DNA of 64,000 nucleotides from Paraburkholderia sp. BL10I2N1 (lineage in GTDB: Bacteria; Pseudomonadota; Gammaproteobacteria; Burkholderiales; Burkholderiaceae). Shown here one piece after another: positions 9,756 through 17,879 of the stretch; position 1 is the stretch's first letter; every line of letters starts with the position of its first letter. The notes beneath the pieces were generated by a model that saw only the letters and a program-made list of their open reading frames with translations, was not told where the DNA came from and searched no databases. The position numbers and the translations under genes are program-made. The stretch is taken from assembly GCF_004361815.1 (NCBI RefSeq), contig NZ_SNWA01000001.1, forward strand, positions 2,604,001 to 2,668,000, given 5' to 3'.

Positions 9756-11096
9756 ATGACCGATCTCGTTTCCCGTGCGCTTGCACCCGCCGCTGGACCT
9801 CACGAAGCCCGTCAGGCCGCGCTGGCCTGCATGGTGACCCTGGCTGTGGCGCTCGGTGTCGGGCGCTTCGCGTTCACCCCGTTGTTGCCGTTGATGCTGC
9901 ACGGTGGTTTTCTGGATATCCGGCAGGGCGGGTGGCTCGCCTCGTCGAACTACGCGGGCTACTTTGTCGGCGCCGTCGCTTGCGCTGCATTGCGCGTCGA
10001 CCCGGCGCGGATGGTTCGGGCGGGACTGGCCGTCACTGTCGTGCTGACGCTCGCCATGGGCTTCACGCATTCATTCTGGCTCTGGGCGATCATTCGCTTT
10101 GTCGGCGGTGCGGTCAGCGCGTGGACGTTCGTTTTCGCCTCGCAATGGGGGCTGCGCAGGCTCGCCGAGCTTGGAGCCAACGCGTGGAGCGGGGTGATCT
10201 ACACCGGGCCGGGCCTGGGAATCGTCGGAACGGGGCTGCTGGTGAGCGCAGCGGGCGGCTTCGGCGCGACTGCAGGCTGGATCGGCTTCGGTCTCATTTC
10301 AGCGGTTCTGACGGTGCTCGTCTGGGGCGCATTCAGGGCGACTCCGTTGCGTCAGGCGAAGGTCGCGGCCACGCCTCGTCCCGCGACCGGCCACCGGGGA
10401 CCTCACACCGGGGCAAGCGGGCAGTTGCACGCCGACTCCACGGGTCGAGCGTCGGCCGCACAGCCTGTCCGGTCCAACGAGCCCGCTAACTCGGCCCAAC
10501 GCGCCGCTGAGGTGCCCCACCGGAGACGCATCCACCGCGCCGACGCCTTCTGGCTCGTCGTGCTTTACGGCGTGCCAGGCTTCGGCTACATCATCACGGC
10601 GACCTTCCTGCCCGTCATCGCTCGCGCTGCACTGCCTGGTTCCGCGTGGCCCGACCTGTTCTGGCCGATGTTTGGCGCAGCGCTGATCGTCGGGGCGCTG
10701 CTCGGCGCGCGCCTGCCGTTGCACTGGGACAACCGCACGCTGCTCGCCGGCTGCTACGTGCTGCAGGCGGCCGGAATCGCTTCGGGCATCATCTGGCCGA
10801 CGGCGGGCGGCTTTGCGATTGGCAGCATCCTGATTGGTCTGCCGTTTACGGCGATCACGCTGTTTGCCATGCGCGAAGCGCGTCGTCTGCATGGCGAACA
10901 TGCTGCCGGACTGATGGGATATGCGACCGCGGCCTATGGCATCGGCCAGATCGCCGGCCCGCTCGTGGCCGCCCCGATCGCGGCGCACACCGGATCGTTC
11001 TCGCCCGCGCTGTGGCTGGCAGTGGGGGCGTTGATGCTGGGCGCGCTGGGGCTGGTCGCCGTGACGTATGTGCGCGAAGCGCGAACCGGACAATAA
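9756..11096 (+). CDS. YbfB/YjiJ-type MFS transporter with a long central loop
   Basis: A 446-residue, twelve-helix major facilitator transporter of the YbfB/YjiJ family, seen from GVGRFAFTPLLPLML in helix 1 and from the repeated Gly-rich helices. The substrate is unknown. Between helices 6 and 7 (about residues 205-260) is an unusually long, polar, Arg/Ala/Pro-rich cytoplasmic loop that ends at HRRRIHRADAFWLVVLYG. A start at 9714 is also possible; I use the ATG at 9756 (MTDLVSRALAP) because it is nearer the first helix. The gene is divergent from the LysR regulator and is probably its target. A threonine aldolase gene follows 69 bases downstream. Confidence 0.88.
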   Translation: MTDLVSRALAPAAGPHEARQAALACMVTLAVALGVGRFAFTPLLPLMLHGGFLDIRQGGWLASSNYAGYFVGAVACAALRVDPARMVRAGLAVTVVLTLAMGFTHSFWLWAIIRFVGGAVSAWTFVFASQWGLRRLAELGANAWSGVIYTGPGLGIVGTGLLVSAAGGFGATAGWIGFGLISAVLTVLVWGAFRATPLRQAKVAATPRPATGHRGPHTGASGQLHADSTGRASAAQPVRSNEPANSAQRAAEVPHRRRIHRADAFWLVVLYGVPGFGYIITATFLPVIARAALPGSAWPDLFWPMFGAALIVGALLGARLPLHWDNRTLLAGCYVLQAAGIASGIIWPTAGGFAIGSILIGLPFTAITLFAMREARRLHGEHAAGLMGYATAAYGIGQIAGPLVAAPIAAHTGSFSPALWLAVGALMLGALGLVAVTYVREARTGQ

Positions 11097-11165
11097 CGGG
11101 ATGGCGCACTAGAATGTCGGCTTTCCCGCCACTTTCGCGCGCCGTTGCACGGCGCGCCGCCAGCC

Positions 11166-12197
11166 ATGCAACATTTCGCATCGGACAATTACGCCGGCAT
11201 CTGCCCCGAGGCGCTCGGCGCGCTCGTCGAAGCTAACGGCAGCGGTCGCGAACCCGCCTATGGCGACGACTCCTGGACGCAGCGCGTTTGCGACCGTCTG
11301 CGCGACCTGTTCCAGACCGATTGCGAGGTGTTCTTCGTCTTCAACGGGACGGCCGCGAATTCGCTCGCGCTGGCCTCGCTGTGCCAGTCGTATCACTCGG
11401 TAATCTGCCATGAACTCGCCCACATCGAAACGGACGAATGCGGCGGCCCGGAATTCTTCTCGAACGGCTCGAAGTTGCTGACCGCGTCCGGCGTGCACGG
11501 CAAGCTGACGCCGGACGCGATCGAAGCCGTCGTCACGCGCCGCGCCGATATCCATTACCCGAAGCCCAAAGTCGTCACGCTTACCCAGTCGACGGAAGTC
11601 GGCAGCGTCTACAGCGTCGAGGAAGTGCGGGCGATTGCGGCGATTGCGAAGCGCCGTCAACTGAAGCTCCACATGGACGGCGCGCGGTTCGCCAACGCCG
11701 TCGCGGCGCTCGACGTGCATCCTTCCGAGATCACGTGGCGCGCGGGAGTCGACGTGCTGTGTTTCGGCGGCACGAAGAATGGCTTGCCGGTGGGCGAGGC
11801 GGTGGTGTTTTTCGATCGCGCGCTCGCCGACGATTTCGCTTACCGCCTCAAAAAGGCCGGTCAGCTCGCGTCGAAGATGCGCTTCATCTCCGCGCCGTGG
11901 CTGGGTCTGCTCGACAATGACGTATGGCTGCGCAACGCGCGGCACGCGAACGCCGTGGCGCAACTGATGAAAACGCGTCTCGAAGCGATCCCCGGCGTCA
12001 GCATCATGTTCCCCGTCGAATCCAACGCGGTGTTTGCGCAATTGCCCGCCCACGCGGCAAAGGCGATGCGCGCGAAGGGGTGGAAGTTCTACGAATTCAT
12101 CGGCGCGGGTGGCTGCCGGCTGATGTGCGCGTGGGACACGCAACCCGAGACCGTCGAGCGCTTCGCCGCCGAAGTCCGCGAACTCTGCACGGCCTGA
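11166..12197 (+). CDS. Low-specificity L-threonine aldolase
   Basis: A 343-residue PLP enzyme that splits threonine or allo-threonine into glycine and acetaldehyde. FASDNYAGICPEAL at the N-terminus and FVFNGTAANSLAL are conserved in the family. The aspartate of HMDGARFANA contacts the cofactor ring, and the PLP-binding lysine is Lys204 in FGGTKNGLPVGEAVVF. I use ATG 11166 (MQHFASDN); a TTG seven codons upstream is possible but lacks support. A NUDIX hydrolase gene follows 44 bases downstream on the same strand. Family members also act on beta-hydroxy amino acids generally, so the natural substrate is not certain. Confidence 0.93.
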   Translation: MQHFASDNYAGICPEALGALVEANGSGREPAYGDDSWTQRVCDRLRDLFQTDCEVFFVFNGTAANSLALASLCQSYHSVICHELAHIETDECGGPEFFSNGSKLLTASGVHGKLTPDAIEAVVTRRADIHYPKPKVVTLTQSTEVGSVYSVEEVRAIAAIAKRRQLKLHMDGARFANAVAALDVHPSEITWRAGVDVLCFGGTKNGLPVGEAVVFFDRALADDFAYRLKKAGQLASKMRFISAPWLGLLDNDVWLRNARHANAVAQLMKTRLEAIPGVSIMFPVESNAVFAQLPAHAAKAMRAKGWKFYEFIGAGGCRLMCAWDTQPETVERFAAEVRELCTA

Positions 12198-12241
12198 GGG
12201 CCGGCTGGGCGCGTCCTCACTACTCACCATTCCGATTGAGC

Positions 12242-12772
12242 ATGTCCGACTATCAATTCTGTCCGCGTTGCGCGACGCCGCTCGTCGAACGCAGCGATCC
12301 CGAGCACGAGGGCGCGCGTGTGCGCCAGGCCTGTCCCGACAAAGCGTGTGGCTATGTGCACTGGAACAATCCGTTGCCCGTTGTCGCGGCGATCGTCGAG
12401 TACGAAGGGAAAATCCTGCTTGCGCGCAACGCGGCCTGGCCTGAGGGGATGTTCGCGCTGATTACCGGCTTCCTCGAGAACGGCGAGACACCGGAGCAAG
12501 GCATCGCGCGCGAGGTGCACGAAGAAACTTCGCTGCATGCCGAGACGGTCGAGCTGATCGGCGTCTACGAGTTCATCCGCAAGAACGAACTGATCATCGC
12601 GTATCACGTCAAGGCGCACGGAACGATTTCGTTGTCACCGGAACTCCTCGAATACCGGCTTGTCGAGCCGGCGAAGCTGCGTCCGTGGCGGGCAGGCACC
12701 GGGCAGGCGCTTGGCGAATGGATGCGCCGGCGCGGCCTGCCGTTCGAGTTCGTCGAGCGGCCGGGGCAGTGA
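12242..12772 (+). CDS. NUDIX hydrolase with N-terminal zinc ribbon
   Basis: A 176-residue hydrolase of nucleoside diphosphate derivatives. Residues 7-40 form a zinc ribbon with CPRC and CPDKAC pairs, followed by YVHWNNPLPVVAAIV, the layout seen in NudC-like and ribbon-type NUDIX proteins. The NUDIX box is GFLENGETPEQGIAREVHEE, with the catalytic Glu pair in REVHEE. The usual Gly after EEx is Ser (EETS). NADH or NAD-capped RNA are possible substrates by analogy with NudC, but this protein is shorter and lacks the full NudC N-terminal domain. The gene follows the aldolase closely and may share its transcript. Confidence 0.88.
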   Translation: MSDYQFCPRCATPLVERSDPEHEGARVRQACPDKACGYVHWNNPLPVVAAIVEYEGKILLARNAAWPEGMFALITGFLENGETPEQGIAREVHEETSLHAETVELIGVYEFIRKNELIIAYHVKAHGTISLSPELLEYRLVEPAKLRPWRAGTGQALGEWMRRRGLPFEFVERPGQ

Positions 12773-12879
12773 GCGGCGGCAGCGCATTGCCAGATGACCA
12801 GCCAGACGGCCGATAGCGGGCAACGGAAAACAGTTGTTACAGTGACCGTAGTCCGCCTTTCATCACCGAAGAAAAATCG

Positions 12880-13323
12880 ATGAACAAACCGATCGCAACG
12901 CCGCGCACCACCTATCGGTACTTCCTGCCGATCACCACGCGCTGGATGGATAACGACGTCTACGGCCACGTCAACAACACCGTCTACTACAGCTACTTCG
13001 ACACCGTGGTCAACGAATACCTGATCCGCACGGGCGTGCTCGATTTCGAGCACGGCGCGACGATCGGGCTCGTCGTCGAAACGCACTGCAATTACTTCGC
13101 GCCGTTCGTCTTTCCGGAGCGGGTGGATGCGGGCCTGCGTGTGGCACGCCTCGGCTCGACGAGCGTGCGTTACGAAGTCGGTCTCTTCAAGGAAGGCGAA
13201 GCGCAGGCGGCGGCGCAAGGGCATTTCGTGCACGTGTACGTCGACCGGATCACGCGCCGTCCGGTCGCGCTGCCTGATGCGTTGCAGGCGGCGCTTGCGC
13301 CGCTCGTCGTCGGCGGGCAATAG
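12880..13323 (+). CDS. Hotdog-fold acyl-CoA thioesterase (4-hydroxybenzoyl-CoA thioesterase-like)
   Basis: A 147-residue single-hotdog thioesterase that hydrolyses an acyl-CoA. The signature is TRWMDNDVYGHVNNTVYYSYFD, with the Asp-x-x-x-His-x-Asn arrangement (DVYGHVNN) that holds the catalytic residue in the 4-hydroxybenzoyl-CoA thioesterase/YbgC group. GAAG upstream of ATG 12880 is a weak ribosome-binding site. The stop codon is three bases before the GTG of livH, so it is very probably in the same operon as the ABC importer. That pairing suggests the importer brings in a carboxylic acid handled as a CoA ester, which is inference. Confidence 0.88.
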   Translation: MNKPIATPRTTYRYFLPITTRWMDNDVYGHVNNTVYYSYFDTVVNEYLIRTGVLDFEHGATIGLVVETHCNYFAPFVFPERVDAGLRVARLGSTSVRYEVGLFKEGEAQAAAQGHFVHVYVDRITRRPVALPDALQAALAPLVVGGQ

Positions 13324-13326
13324 CGC

Positions 13327-14265
13327 GTGCAGTCGTTCGTCATCAACCTGCTGAACGGGGTGAGCTATGGCTTGCTGCTGTTCATGCTGTCGGCGGGTTT
13401 GACGCTGATTTTCAGCATGCTCGGTGTGCTTAATTTCGCGCATGCGAGTTTCTACATGCTCGGCGCGTACGTCGGCTTTTCGGTCGCGGCGCGTGCGGGC
13501 TTCTGGAGCGCGCTCGTCGTAGCGCCGCTTGTCGTCGGGCTGAGCGGCGCGGCGATGGAGCGCTGGTTGCTGCGGCGCGTGCGGCCACACGGCCATCTCG
13601 CGGAACTGCTGTCGACGTTTGGCGCCGCTTATCTGATCGGTGAAGCGGTCAAGCTCGTCTGGGGGCTTCCGGCGCTGGCGGCGCACGTGCCGCCAGCGCT
13701 CGACGGGCCGCTCTTCACGGTCTATGGCGCTGCGTTCTCGCGCTATCGGGCGTTCGCGATGGCGATATCGATCGCAATGCTGGCGGCGCTCTACGCGCTG
13801 TTGCGTACTTCGAAAACCGGCTTGATTATCCGTGCTGCGCTGACCCATGCGAGTGCGGTCGAAGCGCTTGGCCACAACGTGCCGCGCGTCTTCACGCAGG
13901 TCTTTGCTGCTGGCACGGCGCTCGCGGCGCTCGCCGGCGTAATCGGCGCGCCGCTATTTGTGATCGAACCCGCGATGGCGGAATCTGTCGGGTCGATCGT
14001 GTTTGTCGTGGTCGTGATCGGCGGGCTGGGCTCGCTCGGCGGCGCGCTTGTCGCCTCGCTCGTCGTCGGGTGCGTACAGACGCTGGCGGTCGCGAGCGAC
14101 GCGTCGCTCGGCGCGCTCGCCGTACGGATCGGTCAGCCATTGCCGCCTGAATGGGCAGCGTTGAGCGTCGCGCAAGTCGCGCCGCTCGTGCCGTATCTGC
14201 TGCTGGTGGCGATGCTCGCGCTGCGGCCGCACGGACTCTTCGGACAACGCGAAGACGATGCGTAA
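13327..14265 (+). CDS. livH: Branched-chain amino acid-type ABC transporter permease LivH
   Basis: Inner-membrane permease of 312 residues in the LivH family. It starts at GTG 13327, three bases after the thioesterase stop, with LLNGVSYGLLLFMLSAGLTLIFSMLGVLNFAHASFYMLGAY, the standard LivH N-terminus. About eight transmembrane helices are visible. The 3' end overlaps livM by eight bases, showing translational coupling. LivH-type systems carry branched amino acids, amides, urea or aromatic acids; the cargo here is not defined. No periplasmic binding protein gene is present in this operon. Confidence 0.93.
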   Translation: MQSFVINLLNGVSYGLLLFMLSAGLTLIFSMLGVLNFAHASFYMLGAYVGFSVAARAGFWSALVVAPLVVGLSGAAMERWLLRRVRPHGHLAELLSTFGAAYLIGEAVKLVWGLPALAAHVPPALDGPLFTVYGAAFSRYRAFAMAISIAMLAALYALLRTSKTGLIIRAALTHASAVEALGHNVPRVFTQVFAAGTALAALAGVIGAPLFVIEPAMAESVGSIVFVVVVIGGLGSLGGALVASLVVGCVQTLAVASDASLGALAVRIGQPLPPEWAALSVAQVAPLVPYLLLVAMLALRPHGLFGQREDDA

Positions 14266-15565
14266 GGCTCGCGACGTGCATCGGCCGCGCGCATGCCGCG
14301 ACCCCGAGACCGGATCGCGGCGCGGTGTGCCTTGCTGGCGCGCCGCTGTGCCATGGCTCGTCCTCATCGCGCTCTTTGCCGTACCGCCGTTCCTGTCGTC
14401 GCAAAGCTGGCTGCTCGCTTACCTCGCGCAGACTGCGACGATGATCGTGTTCGCGCTGTCGTACAACCTGCTGCTTGGCGAGACGGGCCTGCTTTCATTC
14501 GGGCACGCCGCGTATGCGGGACTGGGTGCGCTCGTCGCGGCACATGTGTTCAATCGTTACGCCATCGCGTTGCCGTGGCTGCCGCTCGCGGGAGGTGTCG
14601 GTGGAGCGCTGGCGGGTGGAATATCCGGCGCGGTGGCAACACGACGCGCCGGCACAGCGTTCGCGATGATCACGCTGGGTATCGGCGAACTCGTCGCCGC
14701 GGCAGCATGGACGCTGCCGGACTGGTTCGGCGGCGAGGCGGGCGTACCGATCGATCGCGCGAGCGGTCCGATGTGGGGCAGTTGGACGTTTGGCCCCGCG
14801 CGCGAGGCCTATACGGTGATTGCCATCTGGTGCCTGCTCGCGAGCGCCGCGATGTGGGCGTTGTCGCGCACGCCTTTCGTCCGTCTTGCCAACGCCGTGC
14901 GGGACAACCCCGCGCGTGCGGCGGCCATCGGCTGCAACCCGCGGCGGATCCGTTGGGCGATGTTCGTGTTGTCGTCGTTCTTTGCGGGCGTCGCGGGTAC
15001 GCTCGGGCTCGTGAATGTCGAACTGGTCTCGACGGAAAGCGTCGGCATGCTGCGCTCCGGCGCCGCGTTGCTGGCGACGGTGATCGGCGGGACCGGCGCG
15101 TTTTTCGGGCCGGTTATCGGGGCGGTGGCGCTGGTGTTCTTCAGCGTCGGGCTGGCGAGCATCACACAGGCGTGGCTCTTTTATCTTGGCCTCTTCTTTA
15201 TCGTGGTCGTTGCCTGTTCGCCAGATGGCCTTGCCGGCTTCTTGGCGCGTGCCGCAACGACGCTGTCGCGGTTCGGCTGGCGTGCGTGGTCGCGCCTGTA
15301 TCTCCTGAATGCCTGGGCGGTGTCGTGCTGGACGATGGCCCTTGTGCTCGCTGTTCAGTGGGCATACGCGACACAGGCGTCGGACGACGTGGCGCGCAAC
15401 CCGGTTCGGCTCGGCCATGCTCCGATCGGCTCAATGACATCCGCGACGGCTCTGCTGGCGACGATCTGTGCGCTGATTGCGCTCGGCTGGTTCGCGCGAC
15501 GTTACGCACGGCAGATGCAGATGCAACTCGAGCGTGGTACCGAAGACGCGGGAGAGGCGCGATGA
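14258..15565 (+). CDS. livM: Branched-chain amino acid-type ABC transporter permease LivM with C-terminal extension
   Basis: Second permease of the importer, 435 residues. The LivM core is clear: SYNLLLGETGLLSFGHAAY near the N-terminus, the cytoplasmic coupling loop RAAAIGCNPRRIRWAMF, and GGTGAFFGPVIGAV. The core ends near residue 328 (FFIVVVACSPDGLAGF). After it come about 107 further residues with two likely membrane helices (about 350-370 and 394-413) and a charged tail, which many LivM proteins of about 320 residues lack. The start at 14258 overlaps livH and the stop overlaps the livG start as ATGA. Confidence 0.93.
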   Translation: MRKARDVHRPRACRDPETGSRRGVPCWRAAVPWLVLIALFAVPPFLSSQSWLLAYLAQTATMIVFALSYNLLLGETGLLSFGHAAYAGLGALVAAHVFNRYAIALPWLPLAGGVGGALAGGISGAVATRRAGTAFAMITLGIGELVAAAAWTLPDWFGGEAGVPIDRASGPMWGSWTFGPAREAYTVIAIWCLLASAAMWALSRTPFVRLANAVRDNPARAAAIGCNPRRIRWAMFVLSSFFAGVAGTLGLVNVELVSTESVGMLRSGAALLATVIGGTGAFFGPVIGAVALVFFSVGLASITQAWLFYLGLFFIVVVACSPDGLAGFLARAATTLSRFGWRAWSRLYLLNAWAVSCWTMALVLAVQWAYATQASDDVARNPVRLGHAPIGSMTSATALLATICALIALGWFARRYARQMQMQLERGTEDAGEAR

Positions 15566-16314
15566 CCGCCGCCCTCGCGCTGCACGGCATCGAGAAACGC
15601 TTCGGCGCGACGCAGATTCTGCGTGGCGTCGATCTGACCATCGAGGCAGGCGAACGTCATGCATTGATCGGCCCCAATGGCGCGGGCAAATCGACGTTGT
15701 TCAATCTGATCTCAGGCATGGGACGCGCGAGTGCGGGCCGCGTTGAACTGAACGGCATCGACATCAGCCGCTTCGCACCGGCTGCGATCAGCCGTCTCGG
15801 GCTCGCGCGCAGTTTTCAGACGACCAGTGTCTTCGGCCGTCTCACCGTGTTCGACAACCTGCGCTGTGCGGTTCTCGCAGCGAATCGGGACGACATGCGC
15901 TGGTGGCATCGCTGGACCGGCTCGCGGGCGGTAGAGGCACGCGCAGCACAGGTTCTCGACGCGGTCGGCCTGTCGCCGAGGCGGCATGAGCGGGCAGGCA
16001 CGCTGAGTTACGCGGAGCAGCGTGCGCTCGATCTCGGCCTGGCGCTCGCTGGCGGCGCGCACACGCTATTGCTTGACGAGCCGACGGCCGGCATGAACCG
16101 GGCAGAAGCCGCGCGCGCGATCGACCTGATCCGCGAGACCACCGAGGGCCGCACGCTCCTGATGATCGAGCACGACATGGACGCCGTCTTCAGCCTCGCC
16201 GATCGCGTTTCCGTGCTCGTGCAGGGTCGGGTGATCGCGACCGGCACGCCGTCGGCGATCCGTGCGGACGAGCGCGTGCGCGCAGCCTACCTCGGCGAGG
16301 GCCTGGCCCGATGA
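15562..16314 (+). CDS. livG: ABC transporter ATP-binding protein LivG
   Basis: Cytoplasmic ATPase of 250 residues for the importer. Walker A is GPNGAGKST, the signature is LSYAEQRALDLGLAL, and Walker B is TLLLDEPTAGM, all in the LivG form. The ATG at 15562 overlaps the livM stop (ATGA), and the 3' end overlaps livF in the same way. The motifs are intact, so this subunit should be able to hydrolyse ATP, unlike its partner, whose Walker A is altered. Confidence 0.95.
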   Translation: MTAALALHGIEKRFGATQILRGVDLTIEAGERHALIGPNGAGKSTLFNLISGMGRASAGRVELNGIDISRFAPAAISRLGLARSFQTTSVFGRLTVFDNLRCAVLAANRDDMRWWHRWTGSRAVEARAAQVLDAVGLSPRRHERAGTLSYAEQRALDLGLALAGGAHTLLLDEPTAGMNRAEAARAIDLIRETTEGRTLLMIEHDMDAVFSLADRVSVLVQGRVIATGTPSAIRADERVRAAYLGEGLAR

Positions 16315-17024
16315 GCGCGCTGCTCGAAATCGGCGGATTGCGTGCATGGCATGGCGCGAGCCAGGCGTTGTTCGGCGTCGACCTGCGGATCGACGCGGGC
16401 GAGATCGTCGCGCTTACGGGACGCAATGGCTCGGGCCGTTCGACGCTCGCGCGAGCCGTCATGGGTCTGGTGCATGCCGAAGGCCGGATGCGGTTCGCCG
16501 GCCGGTCACTGTCCGGTTTGCGCACATTCGAGATCGCGCGGCTCGGCATCGGCTACGTGCCAGAGCATCGCGATGTATTCCCGACGCTGACCGTGCATGA
16601 AAACCTGCAGCTTGGCATCGCGCCGCACCATCGCGGACGTGCTCCGCGCTTCACGTTCGACGATGCCTACGCGCTCTTTCCCGCGCTTCGTGAACGTCGG
16701 GCCACCCGCGCCGGGGCACTCTCCGGCGGCGAGCAGCAGATGTTGTCGCTCGCCCGCGCGCTGACTGGCGACCCGGAACTGCTGATCGTCGACGAACCCG
16801 CCGAAGGACTCGCCGGGCAGGTCGCGGCGCAGGTCGCAGCGTGTCTGCGCATGTTGCATGAACGCGGCGTCGCGGTTCTGTTGATCGAGCAGCGGCTTGC
16901 GATTGCACACGACATCGCGAGCCGGATCGCAGTCATGGGGCACGGCGAGATCGTGTTCGACGGTTCCCTCGGCGCGTTCCTGCAGCGCGACGATGTGGTG
17001 CGGGAGTGGCTGGGCGTCGGCTGA
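16311..17024 (+). CDS. livF: ABC transporter ATP-binding protein LivF with Arg in Walker A
   Basis: Second ATPase of the importer, 237 residues. The LivF signature LSGGEQQMLSLARAL and Walker B LLIVDEPAEGL are intact. The Walker A motif reads GRNGSGRST, so the lysine that contacts the ATP phosphates is Arg43; the codon is clearly CGT. In most ABC ATPases this change greatly reduces hydrolysis. With an intact LivG the pair may form one active and one degenerate site. The ATGA overlap with livG places it last in the operon. It converges on iolB across 48 bases with no clear terminator. Confidence 0.93.
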   Translation: MSALLEIGGLRAWHGASQALFGVDLRIDAGEIVALTGRNGSGRSTLARAVMGLVHAEGRMRFAGRSLSGLRTFEIARLGIGYVPEHRDVFPTLTVHENLQLGIAPHHRGRAPRFTFDDAYALFPALRERRATRAGALSGGEQQMLSLARALTGDPELLIVDEPAEGLAGQVAAQVAACLRMLHERGVAVLLIEQRLAIAHDIASRIAVMGHGEIVFDGSLGAFLQRDDVVREWLGVG

Positions 17025-17072
17025 TTCTGCGGCACGTGAAGGACCCGGCGATAGAGACCGCGTAGTGGCGCG

Positions 17073-17879
17073 TCAGCTGCGTGAGTCCCTTTCAATGATC
17101 CACTCATGCGCGGGATCGTTTCTGAAATGCCACGTTCTCTGTTTACCCGCCATGACATTCAGATAGTACGAGTCGTATCCATACGGCACCACGACCGGAT
17201 GATAGCCACGCGGCACCATCACGATGTCATGGTCCTCGACGGCCATCGATTCGTCGATATCGCGCGAGTCGGTATAGACCCGCTGGAAAGCGAAACCCTG
17301 CGGCGGATTGAGCCGATGGTAGTACGTCTCTTCCAGTGAGCTTTCCTGCGGTACGTTGTCGGTGTCGTGCTTGTGCGGCGGGTAGCTCGAAGCGTGTCCG
17401 CCGGGCGTACGGACTTCCACGACGAGCAGCGACTCCGCCAGTTCGGTCTGCGGAAGAATATCGCAGACGTAGCGCGTATTGAGCCCCTTGCCACGGGTCG
17501 AGCGCTTCATCTGCGAAGGTTCGATCAGGCGGGCCGGATGCACGCCGGTTGCCGGCGCGCTGGCGACGCCTACTTCGGCGCGTCGCACGGCACGCACCGT
17601 TGCACGCACGCCCGGCGGCAGATAAACCGCAAACGGGGCGGCGTCTTCGAAGACGCTGTCGCGCGAACCGAGGCTGCTCCATTTCGTGTCGGCGGTCTCG
17701 ACATCCACCGCACCCGAAAGCACCACGATGCACGATTCGCGCTTTGCGTCATGCACATAGACGAGTTCGTCGGGTTCCATGCGGTAAGCCGCGAAGCCCA
17801 CGTACCGCCAGGCCGCGGATTCGGGCGTCACGCGCGCGATTGTCTGGCCTTCGCGCTGTGCCTTGACGAGCAGACTCAT
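17073..17879 (-). CDS. iolB: 5-deoxy-glucuronate isomerase
   Basis: Converts 5-deoxy-D-glucuronate to 5-dehydro-2-deoxy-D-gluconate in myo-inositol breakdown. At 268 residues it has the double-cupin IolB sequence, including the metal-binding HASSYPPHKHD, the ETYYHRLNPPQGFAFQRVY segment and the VPRGYHPVVVPYGYDSYYLN ending. It is the last gene of the seven-gene minus-strand iol operon, and its ATG overlaps the iolE stop codon (ATGA at 17876-17879). The cytoplasmic location and pathway position follow from the family. Confidence 0.97.
   Translation of the reverse strand: MSLLVKAQREGQTIARVTPESAAWRYVGFAAYRMEPDELVYVHDAKRESCIVVLSGAVDVETADTKWSSLGSRDSVFEDAAPFAVYLPPGVRATVRAVRRAEVGVASAPATGVHPARLIEPSQMKRSTRGKGLNTRYVCDILPQTELAESLLVVEVRTPGGHASSYPPHKHDTDNVPQESSLEETYYHRLNPPQGFAFQRVYTDSRDIDESMAVEDHDIVMVPRGYHPVVVPYGYDSYYLNVMAGKQRTWHFRNDPAHEWIIERDSRS

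Noticed and set aside
14293..15561. Long open frame upstream of and in phase with livG
   Set aside because: It overlaps livM in another frame and has low-complexity Arg/Ala composition. LivG sequence begins only at 15562 with an ATGA overlap.
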